A stretch of DNA of 64,000 nt from Polyangiaceae bacterium. Lineage in GTDB: Bacteria; Myxococcota_A; Polyangia; Polyangiales; Polyangiaceae. The notes beneath the pieces were generated by a model. The model did not search any database. It was not told the DNA's origin and saw nothing but the letters and a program-made list of their open reading frames with translations. The stretch is from positions 868,001 to 932,000 of the forward strand of contig JADJRH010000001.1 of NCBI GenBank assembly GCA_016712345.1, in the 5' to 3' direction. Shown piece by piece: positions 44,710 to 54,163 of this stretch. The position numbers and the translations under genes were made by a program. The number at the start of each line of letters is the position of its first letter. Position 1 is the first letter of the stretch.

Positions 44710-46725
44710 ATGGCGTACGATCTTCAGCCGCTTCACAGCTACGTTCGGTTTTATCAAGCCGTTGTCACTCAACTCACCGCCGCGTGGGACAACTTGGCGC
44801 GCATTCACGGCGTTGCAAAAGAAGCTCTCGAACCTTTCGCCGAGCCTCTAAAACCCGCTGAAAGTGAAGCGCTTGCGGCCGCCGTAACCCAGGCAACGCA
44901 ACCGCCGCCTGCGTACACATCGCTTTGGAAACCCGAAGATTCGCACGGCCTCACCGGCCTCACCGACGTGTACGAAGTCGTGGGGAGGTTTTCGTTCCAA
45001 GGTGAAGACAACCAAAATTTGTCTCGCGTTCAGCTTTTGGTGGCCACCGGTCGAAACGAAATTGTCGCTCAGCGCTTTCGATTGCAGGAGTTGGTGAAAC
45101 TGCCGGAGCTTGCCAAAAAGAAGAGTTCGGCGCTCGCAGATGAAGAAACCTCCCACGCCGCGGAGCGTCGGCGTGAAATGATCATGGGCTTTGATCAGCT
45201 CGCCGAGGTGGTGACGTACCGCGCCAAACAGACAATGGATGCGGTGCGAGCGGTGCCCCTGCCCGACATGACAAACATCGACGCCGAGTTGGGTGTGGTG
45301 GCCGGTCCCGGCCGCCCTCAGCCTGAAAGCGCCGCCGACGCGTATCGAAAATACGCCACCAAAGTGGACCAGGTGTACCAAACGTGTTTGCCGTTTCTGC
45401 GCAAAGCCATCAGCAATTTGTACACATTCGTCGCAGCCGAAGCGCCGTCGTCGTGGCCCGATTCACTGCCGCTTCAAAAAGAACTTCCTGAAGAGTTGGT
45501 GCGCATCCCGGTGGCCGATTCGGTGGAGTTGCAGCAAGCGCAGGCAAGCATCAAAGCGCTCGCAGATGAAGAAATTCAACTGTCGCGCATGAAGGATGAA
45601 ATCACCTCGGGCCTCTCACGCATTGACTCCGAACTCAACGCGTCGATGCTGAAAGAAAGTGAAGTGTCGGCCGAGATCGCCACAGCAACAGGCGTGCTTG
45701 AATACGTTGCGTTGCAAGAGGCGATTGAGAGTTTGGGCCACGAACTCAAAGCTCTCGCCGCCCAAAAAGCCGAACGTGTACGCGCCGCGGGCAACGTGCT
45801 CGAACAGCACAAACAAACCGAAGCATCGATCACGCAGCTCACCGAAGAACTCACGCGCCGCACCGAAGAGCTTTCAGCGTTGCGTACACAACTCGAAAAA
45901 GAGCAGGCAGATGAGCCTGTTTTGTTCGGCAAAGAAGAGTGGCGCACAAAGGTCGGCGCCACCACAGCGCGTGTTGAAGAGCTTGGCACTCTGTATTCGC
46001 AGCGCCTTGCCATGCTCAATCAACTCAAAATTGAGCAAAGCGCTCTCAGCGTGAAAGTGCAGACTGAACAGGCCCACCTTGGAATTGTGGAGCGTTCGGC
46101 GCAGGACGCGGTGGGCAAACTCGACACGTTTCAAAAGCAACTTCGCGATCTCGGCCAGAGGCTCGGAGCGTCGCGACCGGCCCGCCCCATTCGCGCAACG
46201 GAGGCCGAACAGGCGCTCGTTGTTCTCACCGAACGGCGCGTTGACGCGGTTGAACGAATTGAGCGTTTGCGTGCCGAACAGCGCCGTTTGAAAGAAGATG
46301 GAACACGCGTTTTGGCGCGCGCAAAACAAATTGAGGTGGAGCGCCAACACATGCGCGCCATGATGCAAAGCGCGCAGACAGCGGCCACTCAAGGGCGCGA
46401 TGCGGCTCTTCGACAGCTCGCAGCGCAGCGCCGATCCACCGTTGAAGCGCACGTGACAGAAGTGCTCGGCGCGCTCGAAAAGTCGCTCACCTCGGTGGGG
46501 ATGGTGTTCGTCGATCCCGCGCGCGAGGAGATGATGAAGAGCACCGAGCCAAGCCACAAAGTGAGCGACTCGGTGAAAGAACACGCTGAAAAACTCGACC
46601 CGATCGTTCAAAAGTTGGGGCCCGAGTTGGATGCGGAACTCGCGGCACAAGACGCGGCTCTCGCTCAAATCCAAAAAGAGTTTTGTGATCGAGCCCCCGA
46701 CGCGTGCCGCACCGCGTGGGGATGA
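44710..46725 (+). CDS. long coiled-coil protein of the Hsp70/dynamin cluster
   Basis: A 671-aa protein whose ATG lies 15 bp after the dynamin-like gene's stop, with GAGG upstream. Residues about 1-270 are mixed helical and contain a Trp/Pro-rich loop; 277-490 and 500-625 are predicted coiled coils with long Glu/Leu/Ala heptads (EELTRRTEELSALRTQLEKEQ; VERIERLRAEQRRLKED). The end has a Cys pair (FCDRAPDACRTAWG). No signal peptide or membrane segment is seen. I do not recognise the family. In srfABC-type loci the third protein is also a companion of unknown fold, so this may be the structural partner of the ATPase/GTPase pair (inference). Confidence 0.78.
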   Translation: MAYDLQPLHSYVRFYQAVVTQLTAAWDNLARIHGVAKEALEPFAEPLKPAESEALAAAVTQATQPPPAYTSLWKPEDSHGLTGLTDVYEVVGRFSFQGEDNQNLSRVQLLVATGRNEIVAQRFRLQELVKLPELAKKKSSALADEETSHAAERRREMIMGFDQLAEVVTYRAKQTMDAVRAVPLPDMTNIDAELGVVAGPGRPQPESAADAYRKYATKVDQVYQTCLPFLRKAISNLYTFVAAEAPSSWPDSLPLQKELPEELVRIPVADSVELQQAQASIKALADEEIQLSRMKDEITSGLSRIDSELNASMLKESEVSAEIATATGVLEYVALQEAIESLGHELKALAAQKAERVRAAGNVLEQHKQTEASITQLTEELTRRTEELSALRTQLEKEQADEPVLFGKEEWRTKVGATTARVEELGTLYSQRLAMLNQLKIEQSALSVKVQTEQAHLGIVERSAQDAVGKLDTFQKQLRDLGQRLGASRPARPIRATEAEQALVVLTERRVDAVERIERLRAEQRRLKEDGTRVLARAKQIEVERQHMRAMMQSAQTAATQGRDAALRQLAAQRRSTVEAHVTEVLGALEKSLTSVGMVFVDPAREEMMKSTEPSHKVSDSVKEHAEKLDPIVQKLGPELDAELAAQDAALAQIQKEFCDRAPDACRTAWG

Positions 46726-46745
46726 GTTAGGCTCCGAGCGGCGCG

Positions 46746-47753
46746 ATGCTTCTCGTCAACCGCACGCCCCTTCACGTCGCCGTCGTTCCAAACGCCGATA
46801 ACGAAGACGGCATTGTCAGTTTGCTCGTGGTTGCGATCACGCTCGATCTCACGAGCGATCGCCTTCGATGCACCGAAGAGCAGCGCCCTCTTCAGCTCAT
46901 TCCAGAACCGCCCGAAATCGGCGATCACTACCTCACCAAAGCCGGTGTGAGCGTCACGGCCACGGGTTTTGTGTACGCACCGGGCGGATGGTCGCGCGCG
47001 GCTGAGGCGCGGCTCATTGTGGGCGACAAAGTCTTCTATTTGGCTGCATTTGGAAAACGCACATGGCAACAGGATCCGGCCGGTGTACTCACTGCGTCGG
47101 CCGCCGCGCACTTCGACAAAATCGCCATGACTTGGGAAAACGCGTACGGCGGCGGTGTGATCGCTCCCACGCGGTTGATGAAAATGCCGGGCGGCGACGA
47201 GGGGATTTTGCCCGAACACCCCGAGCTGTTTCCCGACAACATGGACGGCATCGGTTTTTATACAGAAGCGATGGGAGCGATCGGCGAGCCGCTTCCGCAT
47301 CTCGAAAATCCCGAACACCTCATTCAAAAGTGGGACGATCGACCGGATCCGGTGTGTTTCGCGCCTTATCCAATGCACGGCGGACTGCGGCGGCGATTTG
47401 TGATGCCCAATGGCACGCTCGATGTTTCTCGCCATCCGCACTTGCTCAGTCGCGCCGCACCTCAAACAACGTTTGATGAAGTGCCGCCTGGAACGCGCAT
47501 CGGAGTGACAGGGATGCGCCCGGGCGGCGGTGTTTTATCGTTTGAAGTACCGCCGCCGCCGGTGATTGCGGACGTAACGGTGGGCACGCGCCACAGGCGT
47601 TTATCGCTTTATGTCGACGCGGTGGATATCGACGCCGAGGCCGGCGTTGCCCGCGTCGTATACCGTGCTCTCTACAGTTATCCACTCATACGGTACGAGG
47701 TCCGAAGTCTTTACGTTCAACCCTCTTCCGATTTCGAAAAACTGTTACCGTAA
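46746..47753 (+). CDS. DUF2169-like protein (first copy)
   Basis: A 335-aa protein with an N-terminal LLVNRTPLHVAVV...VVAITLDL strand pattern, the loop GDHYLTKAGVSVTATGFVYAPGG, RTWQQDP, and the block MTWENAYGGGVIAPTRLMKMPGG...NMDGIGFY. This resembles DUF2169 proteins, which occur beside type VI secretion spike and effector genes and probably load or fold them. No signal peptide. It is 20 bp after the coiled-coil gene and 39 bp before the exported-type gene, in one direction. The family call rests on motif style and context, not on a database match. Confidence 0.65.
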   Translation: MLLVNRTPLHVAVVPNADNEDGIVSLLVVAITLDLTSDRLRCTEEQRPLQLIPEPPEIGDHYLTKAGVSVTATGFVYAPGGWSRAAEARLIVGDKVFYLAAFGKRTWQQDPAGVLTASAAAHFDKIAMTWENAYGGGVIAPTRLMKMPGGDEGILPEHPELFPDNMDGIGFYTEAMGAIGEPLPHLENPEHLIQKWDDRPDPVCFAPYPMHGGLRRRFVMPNGTLDVSRHPHLLSRAAPQTTFDEVPPGTRIGVTGMRPGGGVLSFEVPPPPVIADVTVGTRHRRLSLYVDAVDIDAEAGVARVVYRALYSYPLIRYEVRSLYVQPSSDFEKLLP

Positions 47754-47792
47754 GATCACTTCGCAATTGTGCGCGTGAGCATGGGGTAGACG

Positions 47793-48731
47793 ATGGCCTC
47801 GAACTTCCACAACATCTGCGGCTTTCTAGTGTTGGGAGTGGACGTGCACAAAGGGCCGATTGTGCCCGTTCTTGTGGAAGGGCCGTGCGCCGAACTCGTG
47901 TGCCTGCATCCCTTCGTGCTTGGGCCCAATCAAAAGCCAAACGTCAAGATCAACGGCGTCAACTCGGTTGTAGATCTCCACACGTCGTTTGTCTTGTGGC
48001 CGCACGCACCCATCACACCCACCAACATTCTCTGGCCCATTGACATGATCTTTGGCACGCAGTCATGTTGGTTGCCGCGCGGCGCTGTACACATTGACGG
48101 AACGCCGGCTACCTGCGCCATTACGGAGAGCTTTTCAATCAACCTCGATTGTTGGGAGTGGGCTCCGATTCCGAGCGACTTCACATTGCAAGCGGCTACT
48201 GTCCAAACCACACCCACTACACAAGACTTCGTGTTTGGAGCCGTACGAGCATTGGTCAACGGCGCCATTTCAGCCGGGCTCAACCTCGGTTTTTCAGCTC
48301 TCGGAAACGTGAAGTTTAAGGGCACACCCCTCAAAAAGTTCACCTCCGGTTGGACTGACAGTTTGGGCAATGCGCTCACCAAACGAGGCCTCGGTTACAA
48401 GTTTGCCCGGGCAATTGGTAAACCCTTTATGAAAGGTGCTTTGGCCAATGCATCGCGCCAAAAAATATCAGGCGCATCGTGGGCCGCCGGTCGCCGCATT
48501 ATCAATTCATTCGTTGGTAAACTCGTTCCTTCAAGTGCTGAAGGTGCGGTAAATACCGGGCTCAGCTCGTTTGGATTTGATGCCGGTACAGTTGTCGCTC
48601 AAAAAGTGGCCGGACCGTTGCCGGGCACGCAACCTGCCAATTTGTTCGGGCCGTTTGACCCAAGCAAAATCGGCAAAATCCCTCTCTACGACGCAGTTCA
48701 GGGCGGTGTTCAGGCCGTCGGTGGTCCGTGA
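47793..48731 (+). CDS. possible PAAR-like or spike/effector protein
   Basis: A 312-aa protein. The N-terminal half (about 1-150) has Gly/Pro-rich beta strands with Cys and Trp at regular places: VNGVNSVVDLHTSFVLWPHAPITPTN..., GTQSCWLPRGAVHIDGTPATC, INLDCWEW. This looks like a metal- or sugar-binding beta domain and recalls the small PAAR-type folds that sit beside DUF2169 genes. The C-terminal half (about 150-312) is rich in Gly, Ala and Lys (ISAGLNLGFSALGNVKF...), of the kind seen in effector or pore regions. I do not recognise it firmly. Its stop overlaps the second DUF2169-like gene's GTG by 4 bp (GTGA), so they are translated together. Confidence 0.55.
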   Translation: MASNFHNICGFLVLGVDVHKGPIVPVLVEGPCAELVCLHPFVLGPNQKPNVKINGVNSVVDLHTSFVLWPHAPITPTNILWPIDMIFGTQSCWLPRGAVHIDGTPATCAITESFSINLDCWEWAPIPSDFTLQAATVQTTPTTQDFVFGAVRALVNGAISAGLNLGFSALGNVKFKGTPLKKFTSGWTDSLGNALTKRGLGYKFARAIGKPFMKGALANASRQKISGASWAAGRRIINSFVGKLVPSSAEGAVNTGLSSFGFDAGTVVAQKVAGPLPGTQPANLFGPFDPSKIGKIPLYDAVQGGVQAVGGP

Positions 48732-49948
48732 CAGAAACTGGAATTGTCCTTCCATCGGAAGGCGACCTTCCCTCCCTTCCCGATGAACCCGTCCATCCCA
48801 TTTATTTTACCGTCGCGGCGGTGGTGCACCCGTCTACCCACCTCCGCTTATTAGCGTGTGTTGCCCGGCGAACCTATCAGTATAGCGTGGCAGGTAAGGT
48901 TACCGTTTCAGACATTCAACAACCCCTTACCGTCAACCCGATTCTTTCTTCTATTTCAGGAATTGACGCGCTCGCCACACTTGAAGACGACACCGACCTT
49001 GTCGCGCCCAAAGAGGTGACTGACATCGTTGTGAAAGGTACCGCGTTTTCCAGGCAGAAAACAAAAGAGTTTTATGTTGCTCTGGCGCTTGGAAACGTTG
49101 CTCGAAGGCTCCGCATTTTGGGGGAACGACGGGTAGAAGTGGCCCCCGATGGAACTGTCAGGTTTACACCGGCGGAAGGGTTTGACAGATTGGCTCTGTC
49201 CCCTCGGGATGCTTACGGCGGGTATGACCAGGCTGCCCAAGACAAGATCGACCCGCCGCCTCTCCACAACTATTACCTATTGGGGCACAAGCCCGTGGGA
49301 ATATTTGCCTACCCACGAAACAGCGCCGGCACCGGTTATTTCATTGATATTGACCGAGAGCGAGCCAACGGCGCCCGCCTGCCCAGAATTGAAGATCCGC
49401 TCGATCCGCTCCTCGCCGAGCGGTTCTTTGTGCCCCTGGCAGAAGCGTGGATGGATGCTCCGATACCCGCATTGACGGGGTGGCTTCCCCACGCGTCTTA
49501 CCCCCGTTTGGTAAGGTACGTGGGAGATCGACTGCCGCACCTTCCTCCCCAACGAAAAATTCGAGAGATCGACTTGGGGTGCGGCGATGACTTGGCCGAG
49601 CTGAAACCGCTCGGTCAGGGTGAAATTCATCCCCGCGCCCTTCAGGGAGCGAGCCCAGGTTTTGCGCGTGAAAGGCTGCGCGGTGACGAGCTTTGTATTT
49701 TGCAGAACCTTGACGAAAAAGCCGAAGAAGTGCGTTTCTCCCTGCCGGGTGAAGCGCCTCGTTTTGGTCTGACAGTCCCTGATATCAAAAAGGTGTTTGG
49801 ACCAAAACCCGTTCTTCAAACAGTCAGAATTGATACAGATAGGCGCGAGTTCTCTCTCACGTGGTGCGCCACGATCCCCTTGGCCGGAAGGCCCATGCCT
49901 GAGTTTTTTGACCAGTGTGAGCTGGGTGTGGAGTGGGGTCGACTCTAG
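48728..49948 (+). CDS. DUF2169-like protein (second copy)
   Basis: A 406-aa protein starting with GTG that overlaps the previous stop. It shares with the first copy an N-terminal strand block, a middle block (LALSPRDAYGGYDQAAQDKIDPPP) similar to the MTWENAYGGG part, a segment GYFIDIDRERANGARLPRIEDP, and a C-terminal strand pattern (FSLTWCATIPLAGRPMPEFFDQCELGVEWGRL). Two different DUF2169-like proteins flanking one exported-type protein is a common layout for type VI effector adaptors. No signal peptide. It ends the six-gene run; the next gene is on the opposite strand. Confidence 0.62.
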   Translation: MTETGIVLPSEGDLPSLPDEPVHPIYFTVAAVVHPSTHLRLLACVARRTYQYSVAGKVTVSDIQQPLTVNPILSSISGIDALATLEDDTDLVAPKEVTDIVVKGTAFSRQKTKEFYVALALGNVARRLRILGERRVEVAPDGTVRFTPAEGFDRLALSPRDAYGGYDQAAQDKIDPPPLHNYYLLGHKPVGIFAYPRNSAGTGYFIDIDRERANGARLPRIEDPLDPLLAERFFVPLAEAWMDAPIPALTGWLPHASYPRLVRYVGDRLPHLPPQRKIREIDLGCGDDLAELKPLGQGEIHPRALQGASPGFARERLRGDELCILQNLDEKAEEVRFSLPGEAPRFGLTVPDIKKVFGPKPVLQTVRIDTDRREFSLTWCATIPLAGRPMPEFFDQCELGVEWGRL

Positions 49949-50039
49949 GTTCCACCGGTGGCGTTTTCGCCCATCTTTTGCTCGAAACGGCGGGGCCGAG
50001 AGCCCGGGAGTCACAAAAATGCAACACCGCGTTAGTTTA

Positions 50040-50429
50040 TTACTTAACGGCGGGTAGCTCGTTCATGAGTTGAATCATGGCCTCTCCCTCGGGATTTCCC
50101 GGGTGGATAGAAGGTCCATTGATATCCACAACGAAGTCATACTCAATAGGTTTGGCGGTAGCGCTCGCGTTGACTGTGGCGCGCACTCTCTGGTGCTGAA
50201 AACAAGCCGACTCTGTTTGTACAGACCATACCGGAGTAATGCCGGGGTGTTTGTTATCGAGAGCGTCGATCAATGTGTGTCCATTTTTGGCGGCGGTGGC
50301 CTGAACAATGCCGAGCGCAGCGCGACGGTCGGCGCCGTCAAACTTGGACTGCATGATCCAAATCACGACAACCGCGAGAAGTGTCATGCTCGTGAGCACG
50401 AGATATTGGGTTAACTTGGCGGCTTTCAT
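50040..50429 (-). CDS. small membrane-anchored periplasmic protein
   Basis: A 129-aa protein with one N-terminal membrane segment (about 8-26, YLVLTSMTLLAVVVIWIM) and a periplasmic domain with strands (VQTESACFQHQRVRATVNASATAKPIEYDFVVDINGPSIHP) and one Cys. No family recognised and no ribosome site stands out. It is convergent with the DUF2169 gene (91 bp apart). Confidence 0.6.
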   Translation of the reverse strand: MKAAKLTQYLVLTSMTLLAVVVIWIMQSKFDGADRRAALGIVQATAAKNGHTLIDALDNKHPGITPVWSVQTESACFQHQRVRATVNASATAKPIEYDFVVDINGPSIHPGNPEGEAMIQLMNELPAVK

Positions 50430-50512
50430 AACAGGAGGCTTTGGGCGGAGTGTTCACGCCGCCCCGCATGAGTGCCACAAGGACGGCCCAATTCAAGGGG
50501 CAAGTGGCCCGC

Positions 50513-50899
50513 TCAGCGCTTTTTTGAACGGCTCTTTTTGGGCGATTTGGAGCCGGCCTGTTTTGGACCGGATTCATACGCGTAGGCGAGTCCGGCTTTT
50601 ACCCAATAGTCCAAGTCGGTATTGGACTCGTAACCATCGGCCGCAACGTAATACCAACCCTTCATGGGGCGACCGGTAAAGTCCATCGGTCGAACGTGGG
50701 GACGACTTGCAATGGTAGGAATGTCGGTCTCGCGAACGTGAATAATCAAGTCAGTATTGAGAAGACCCACGCACATGTGGCCATTAATGAGTTCGGCAAT
50801 GCCGCCGAACATCTTTTTTTCTTCGAGATCGTCGGTCGGCGCCAAACACCGGGCGAGCGCTGCTCGAAGCCTATCCAATACAGAAACGTCGTACGGCAT
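50513..50899 (-). CDS. TfoX/Sxy N-terminal domain protein
   Basis: A 128-aa protein with the TfoX N-terminal pattern: LEEKKMFGGIAELINGHMCVGLL, DLIIHVRETD, GRPMKGWYYV and LDYWVKAGLAYA. A Lys/Ser-rich tail (PKQAGSKSPKKSRSKKR) follows. TfoX/Sxy is a competence regulator in gamma-proteobacteria, but stand-alone N-domain proteins like this are widespread and have no proven function. The ATG at 50899 has GAGG upstream; the frame extends to 50959 without similarity. Confidence 0.82.
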   Translation of the reverse strand: MPYDVSVLDRLRAALARCLAPTDDLEEKKMFGGIAELINGHMCVGLLNTDLIIHVRETDIPTIASRPHVRPMDFTGRPMKGWYYVAADGYESNTDLDYWVKAGLAYAYESGPKQAGSKSPKKSRSKKR

Positions 50900-51002
50900 T
50901 GGGCACCTCTTCAATGCAGGTGAACGAGGCAGCAAAAACGGCTCCGTTTCGTAGCACAATCGTCAACGCGGGTGACATTGAATCACGTGCGTCGGAAACC
51001 GG

Positions 51003-51956
51003 TTACGCGACGAATGCGCCCAGTGCGCGGAAGCGGCGATATCGATCGTCCACGAGTTCTTCGCGGCTTTTTCCCTCCAGTGCCAGAAGAGATTGCCACA
51101 AAACATTTTCCAGGCGCGAGGCCGCTTCATCGTGATCTTGATGCGCCCCGCCCGCCGGCTCACTCACGATTTCGTCCACCACGCCGAGTTGAACCAAGTC
51201 GGGGGCGGTGATCTTGAGTTGAGTGGCGGCTTCATCGGCGCGAGAGCCGTCTTTCCATAAGATGGCCGCGCAACCTTCCGGCGAGATAACGGAATAACAC
51301 CCGTATTCAAGCACCAATACTTTGTTGGCAACTCCCAATGCGAGAGCGCCGCCCGAACCACCTTCACCAATAATGGTGGCAATGATCGGAACAGTGGCTC
51401 GGGCCATTGCCGCGAGCGCGGCGCCGATCGCTTCACTTTGGCCCCGCTCTTCAGCACCGATACCGGGGTACGCACCGGGCGTGTCGATAAACGTCAATAT
51501 CGGCAGTTGAAAGCGGTCGGCCATTTCGTACATGCGAATGGCTTTTCGGTATCCCTCGGGCTGAGGCATTCCGAAGTTGCGCTTCATGTTTTCTTTGGTG
51601 CCGCGCCCTTTTTGGTGACCGACGATCACCACGCTGCGCCCTCGAAACGTGCCAACCCCGGAAACGATGGCACCGTCGTCGGCAAAACGGCGATCGCCTT
51701 TGAGTTCAATCCAATCGGTGATGAAACGGCGAATGTAGTCGAGCGTGTAGGGGCGATTGGCGTGGCGTGAGATCTGAACTTTTTGAATGGGCGTGAGATG
51801 CTGAAAAATCTCGCGTGCGAGTTGACCCGCTTTTTCTTCAAGGCGGCGCAGTTCAGGCTCAAAACGACTGTCTTTTGCGGCGAGCGCCCGAAGCTCGCGG
51901 ACCTTGTCCACGAGGTCGACAATGGGCTTCTCGAAGGGCAAAACGAACGTCGCCAC
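51003..51956 (-). CDS. accA: acetyl-CoA carboxylase carboxyltransferase subunit alpha
   Basis: A 317-aa protein starting with GTG, of normal AccA length. It makes malonyl-CoA with AccD by transferring the carboxyl group from biotin. Visible family blocks: FEKPIVDLVDKVRELRAL, ISRHANRPYTLDYI, DRRFADDGAIVSGVGTFRG, GHQKGRGTKENMKRNFGMPQPEGYRKA, IDTPGAYPGIGAEERGQSEAI and GEGGSGGALALGVANKV. No other fatty-acid gene is adjacent. A minus-strand gene (the cyclase) starts upstream and may share transcription. Confidence 0.97.
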   Translation of the reverse strand: MATFVLPFEKPIVDLVDKVRELRALAAKDSRFEPELRRLEEKAGQLAREIFQHLTPIQKVQISRHANRPYTLDYIRRFITDWIELKGDRRFADDGAIVSGVGTFRGRSVVIVGHQKGRGTKENMKRNFGMPQPEGYRKAIRMYEMADRFQLPILTFIDTPGAYPGIGAEERGQSEAIGAALAAMARATVPIIATIIGEGGSGGALALGVANKVLVLEYGCYSVISPEGCAAILWKDGSRADEAATQLKITAPDLVQLGVVDEIVSEPAGGAHQDHDEAASRLENVLWQSLLALEGKSREELVDDRYRRFRALGAFVA

Positions 51957-52034
51957 GTGGCCCGCTATACTACGGCGCCCGGCAAAACAAGAGGGCAGCG
52001 TATTACGCAGCGGAGGCGCCCGCCGGGTGACCGC

Positions 52035-54040
52035 TTATGCGGCGGACGACGAGCCGATCTGCGCGGGCACCTGAGCGAGCGGACGTTCGCGCAGAACGTT
52101 GAAGATGCGAAGCGGCTTTTCTTTGCCCTTCACTTTGGCGGGGCGCAGCTCTTCAACCTCAAAGCGACCTTCAAGCTTGCTGAACGTGTCTTCGCTCACA
52201 ACGATTTGGCCCGCGAGAGCCACAGAGCAAAGGCGCGCAGACGTGTTCGCCACATCACCGATGACCGTGTACGAAAGCGCTTTTGAGCTGCCGATGTAGC
52301 CCGCAACGAGGGGCCCCGTGTGAATGCCCACGCCCACGCCGAGAGGCGGCTGTTCGCGCGCCATGCGCTCGCGGTTGAGTACACCCAGCACTTCACTCAT
52401 TTCAATTGCGCAGCTGACGCTTGCAACAGGATCGTTGGGGCCCAAAACCGGAGCGCCCCAGAGCGCCATGATCCCGTCGCCCATAAATTTGTCGAGCGTG
52501 CCGCCGTATTTGAAGAGCGTTTCAACCATGCGCTCGAAGTACTCATTGAGCATGTCAACGAGCGACTCCGGCGTTTGCGTTTCACTCATCGCGGTGAATC
52601 CGCGGATATCGCTGTTGAACACGGTGCATTGTTCAACGCGCTGACCACCGGGCTTCACTTCAAGTTCACCGCTTGCAACGCGCGCCGCAATGTTGGGCGA
52701 GAGAAGACGGCTGAAACGTTCACGCGTGACGATCTCGTTTTCGATCTTTTGCCGAGAATGTTCACCTCGATAAACATCGCGGCTTGCGAAGCGATCGCCG
52801 TTACGAGTTCGAGATCACGAGGCTGAAACTGCGCCAGCGTTTCAGAGTCGAGCCACAACACACCCAGCACATCGTTGTTGTGAAGAAGGGGCGCGACGAT
52901 GGCAGAGCTGATGCGGTTTAAGATCATGCTCTTGCCTTTTGAGGCGGCAAAATCCATTGCGGCATCGTGCGTGAGCACGGCGGCTCGCTCTTTCACAACG
53001 TGGTTTAAAATCGTGGACGAAACACTGATTGGAGCGGTGGTGCCGTCGCGCCGCTGCATTGAACCCGGAACGAGTTCGCTCGACTCTTCGTCGCGCAGAA
53101 AGATCACGCCGCGGTCGGCGTGAATGAACTTGAAGACGCTCGTGAGAATTTTGTCGAGCAGACGTTGCGTGTCGCGTTCGGCCGCGATCTCGCGCGAAAG
53201 TTCGTACGAAAGACGCAGGCGCTCGTAGTCGGCCCGAAGCTGCGCGGCATCGCCGGCAATGCGTTCAAACGGCTGAAAACCTTTGTCGACCGCGGCGATC
53301 TGCGTGCCGATTTGGCGCGCCTGCTCTTGAACATCAATGCGCGTGCCGTGGGCAACGTACGTGTGGCCGTGCGGATGCCGCTGCGCCTGAGACACTTGAC
53401 CGGGCATGGGGCCGGTGCCGCCGGGGCCCGCTGCCGCGGTGGGCGGAACGCGCTGGTAGCCCGCCTGCGGCTGCTGTTGCGGATAGCCCTGCAGTGGCTG
53501 AGCCGGAGATGTGATGGGCGCCTGCGGAGGCGCAACCGGCGGTCGTTGATAGGGCGGCGGGGGCGGCGGCGCGGCAGGCTGCGGATAACCCGATTGTGGA
53601 GCCGGTGGCCGCGGCGGTGGCTGCGGATAACCGGGCGGCGGTTGCGCCGGTATTGCAGACTGAGCGAGCGGCGATTGACCGATGCCGGGGAGCGGCGCTG
53701 TTGACGGCGGCGGCGCCGGTTTCGGCGGCCACGGAGCGGCTGCGGTGGCCGACGCCTGCGGATCTTCAAATCGGCCGCGCGTCGAGCCGAGCGCGATCTC
53801 GTCGTTGTGCTTGAGCGGCGCCTCGCCTCGCACGCGTTCATTGTTGATGAACGTGCCGTTCAAGCTGCCGAGATCGCGCAGCACGAAGTGATCCCCTCGC
53901 AGCTCGATGATGCAGTGCTCCTTGGAGACGATCTTGTCGAGCAGCTGGATGGTGTTGTTGGGGTGCCGCCCCAGCGAATTGACAGGGCGAAGCTCGATCG
54001 CCTGCTGCCCTTCGGCAGTTTGGAGGATCAGCCGCGCCAT
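52035..54040 (-). pseudogene. FHA-GAF-class III nucleotide cyclase, split by a frameshift
   Basis: Two frames form one protein of about 668 residues. The N-terminal frame (52655-54040) has an FHA domain (LGRHPNNTIQLLDKIVSKEHCIIEL...LGSLNGTFINNERV), a Pro/Gln-rich linker and a GAF domain (about 280-430). The C-terminal frame (52035-52658) has a class III cyclase domain with FNSDIRGFTAMSE, FMGDGIMALWGAP and YTVIGDVANTSARL, so the metal Asp and transition-state residues are present. The break is a run of four T on the plus strand (52747-52750, four A in the gene); adding one A restores the sequence FIEVNILGKKIENEIVTRERFSRLLSPNI. This is probably a sequencing error or a recent mutation. The product would be cAMP or cGMP under FHA/GAF control. 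Confidence 0.85.
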
Positions 54041-54163
54041 CTGGATGAGGGAGATTACCCAAGGGCCGTTTTCAAAGTCTAGCCCGCATTGTTCAGAGGG
54101 CCGACCAGCCCTCGGCTTTGGGGCGGCCTTTTCGCCGAGAGCACGAAAAGGTAGGCCTCACGA

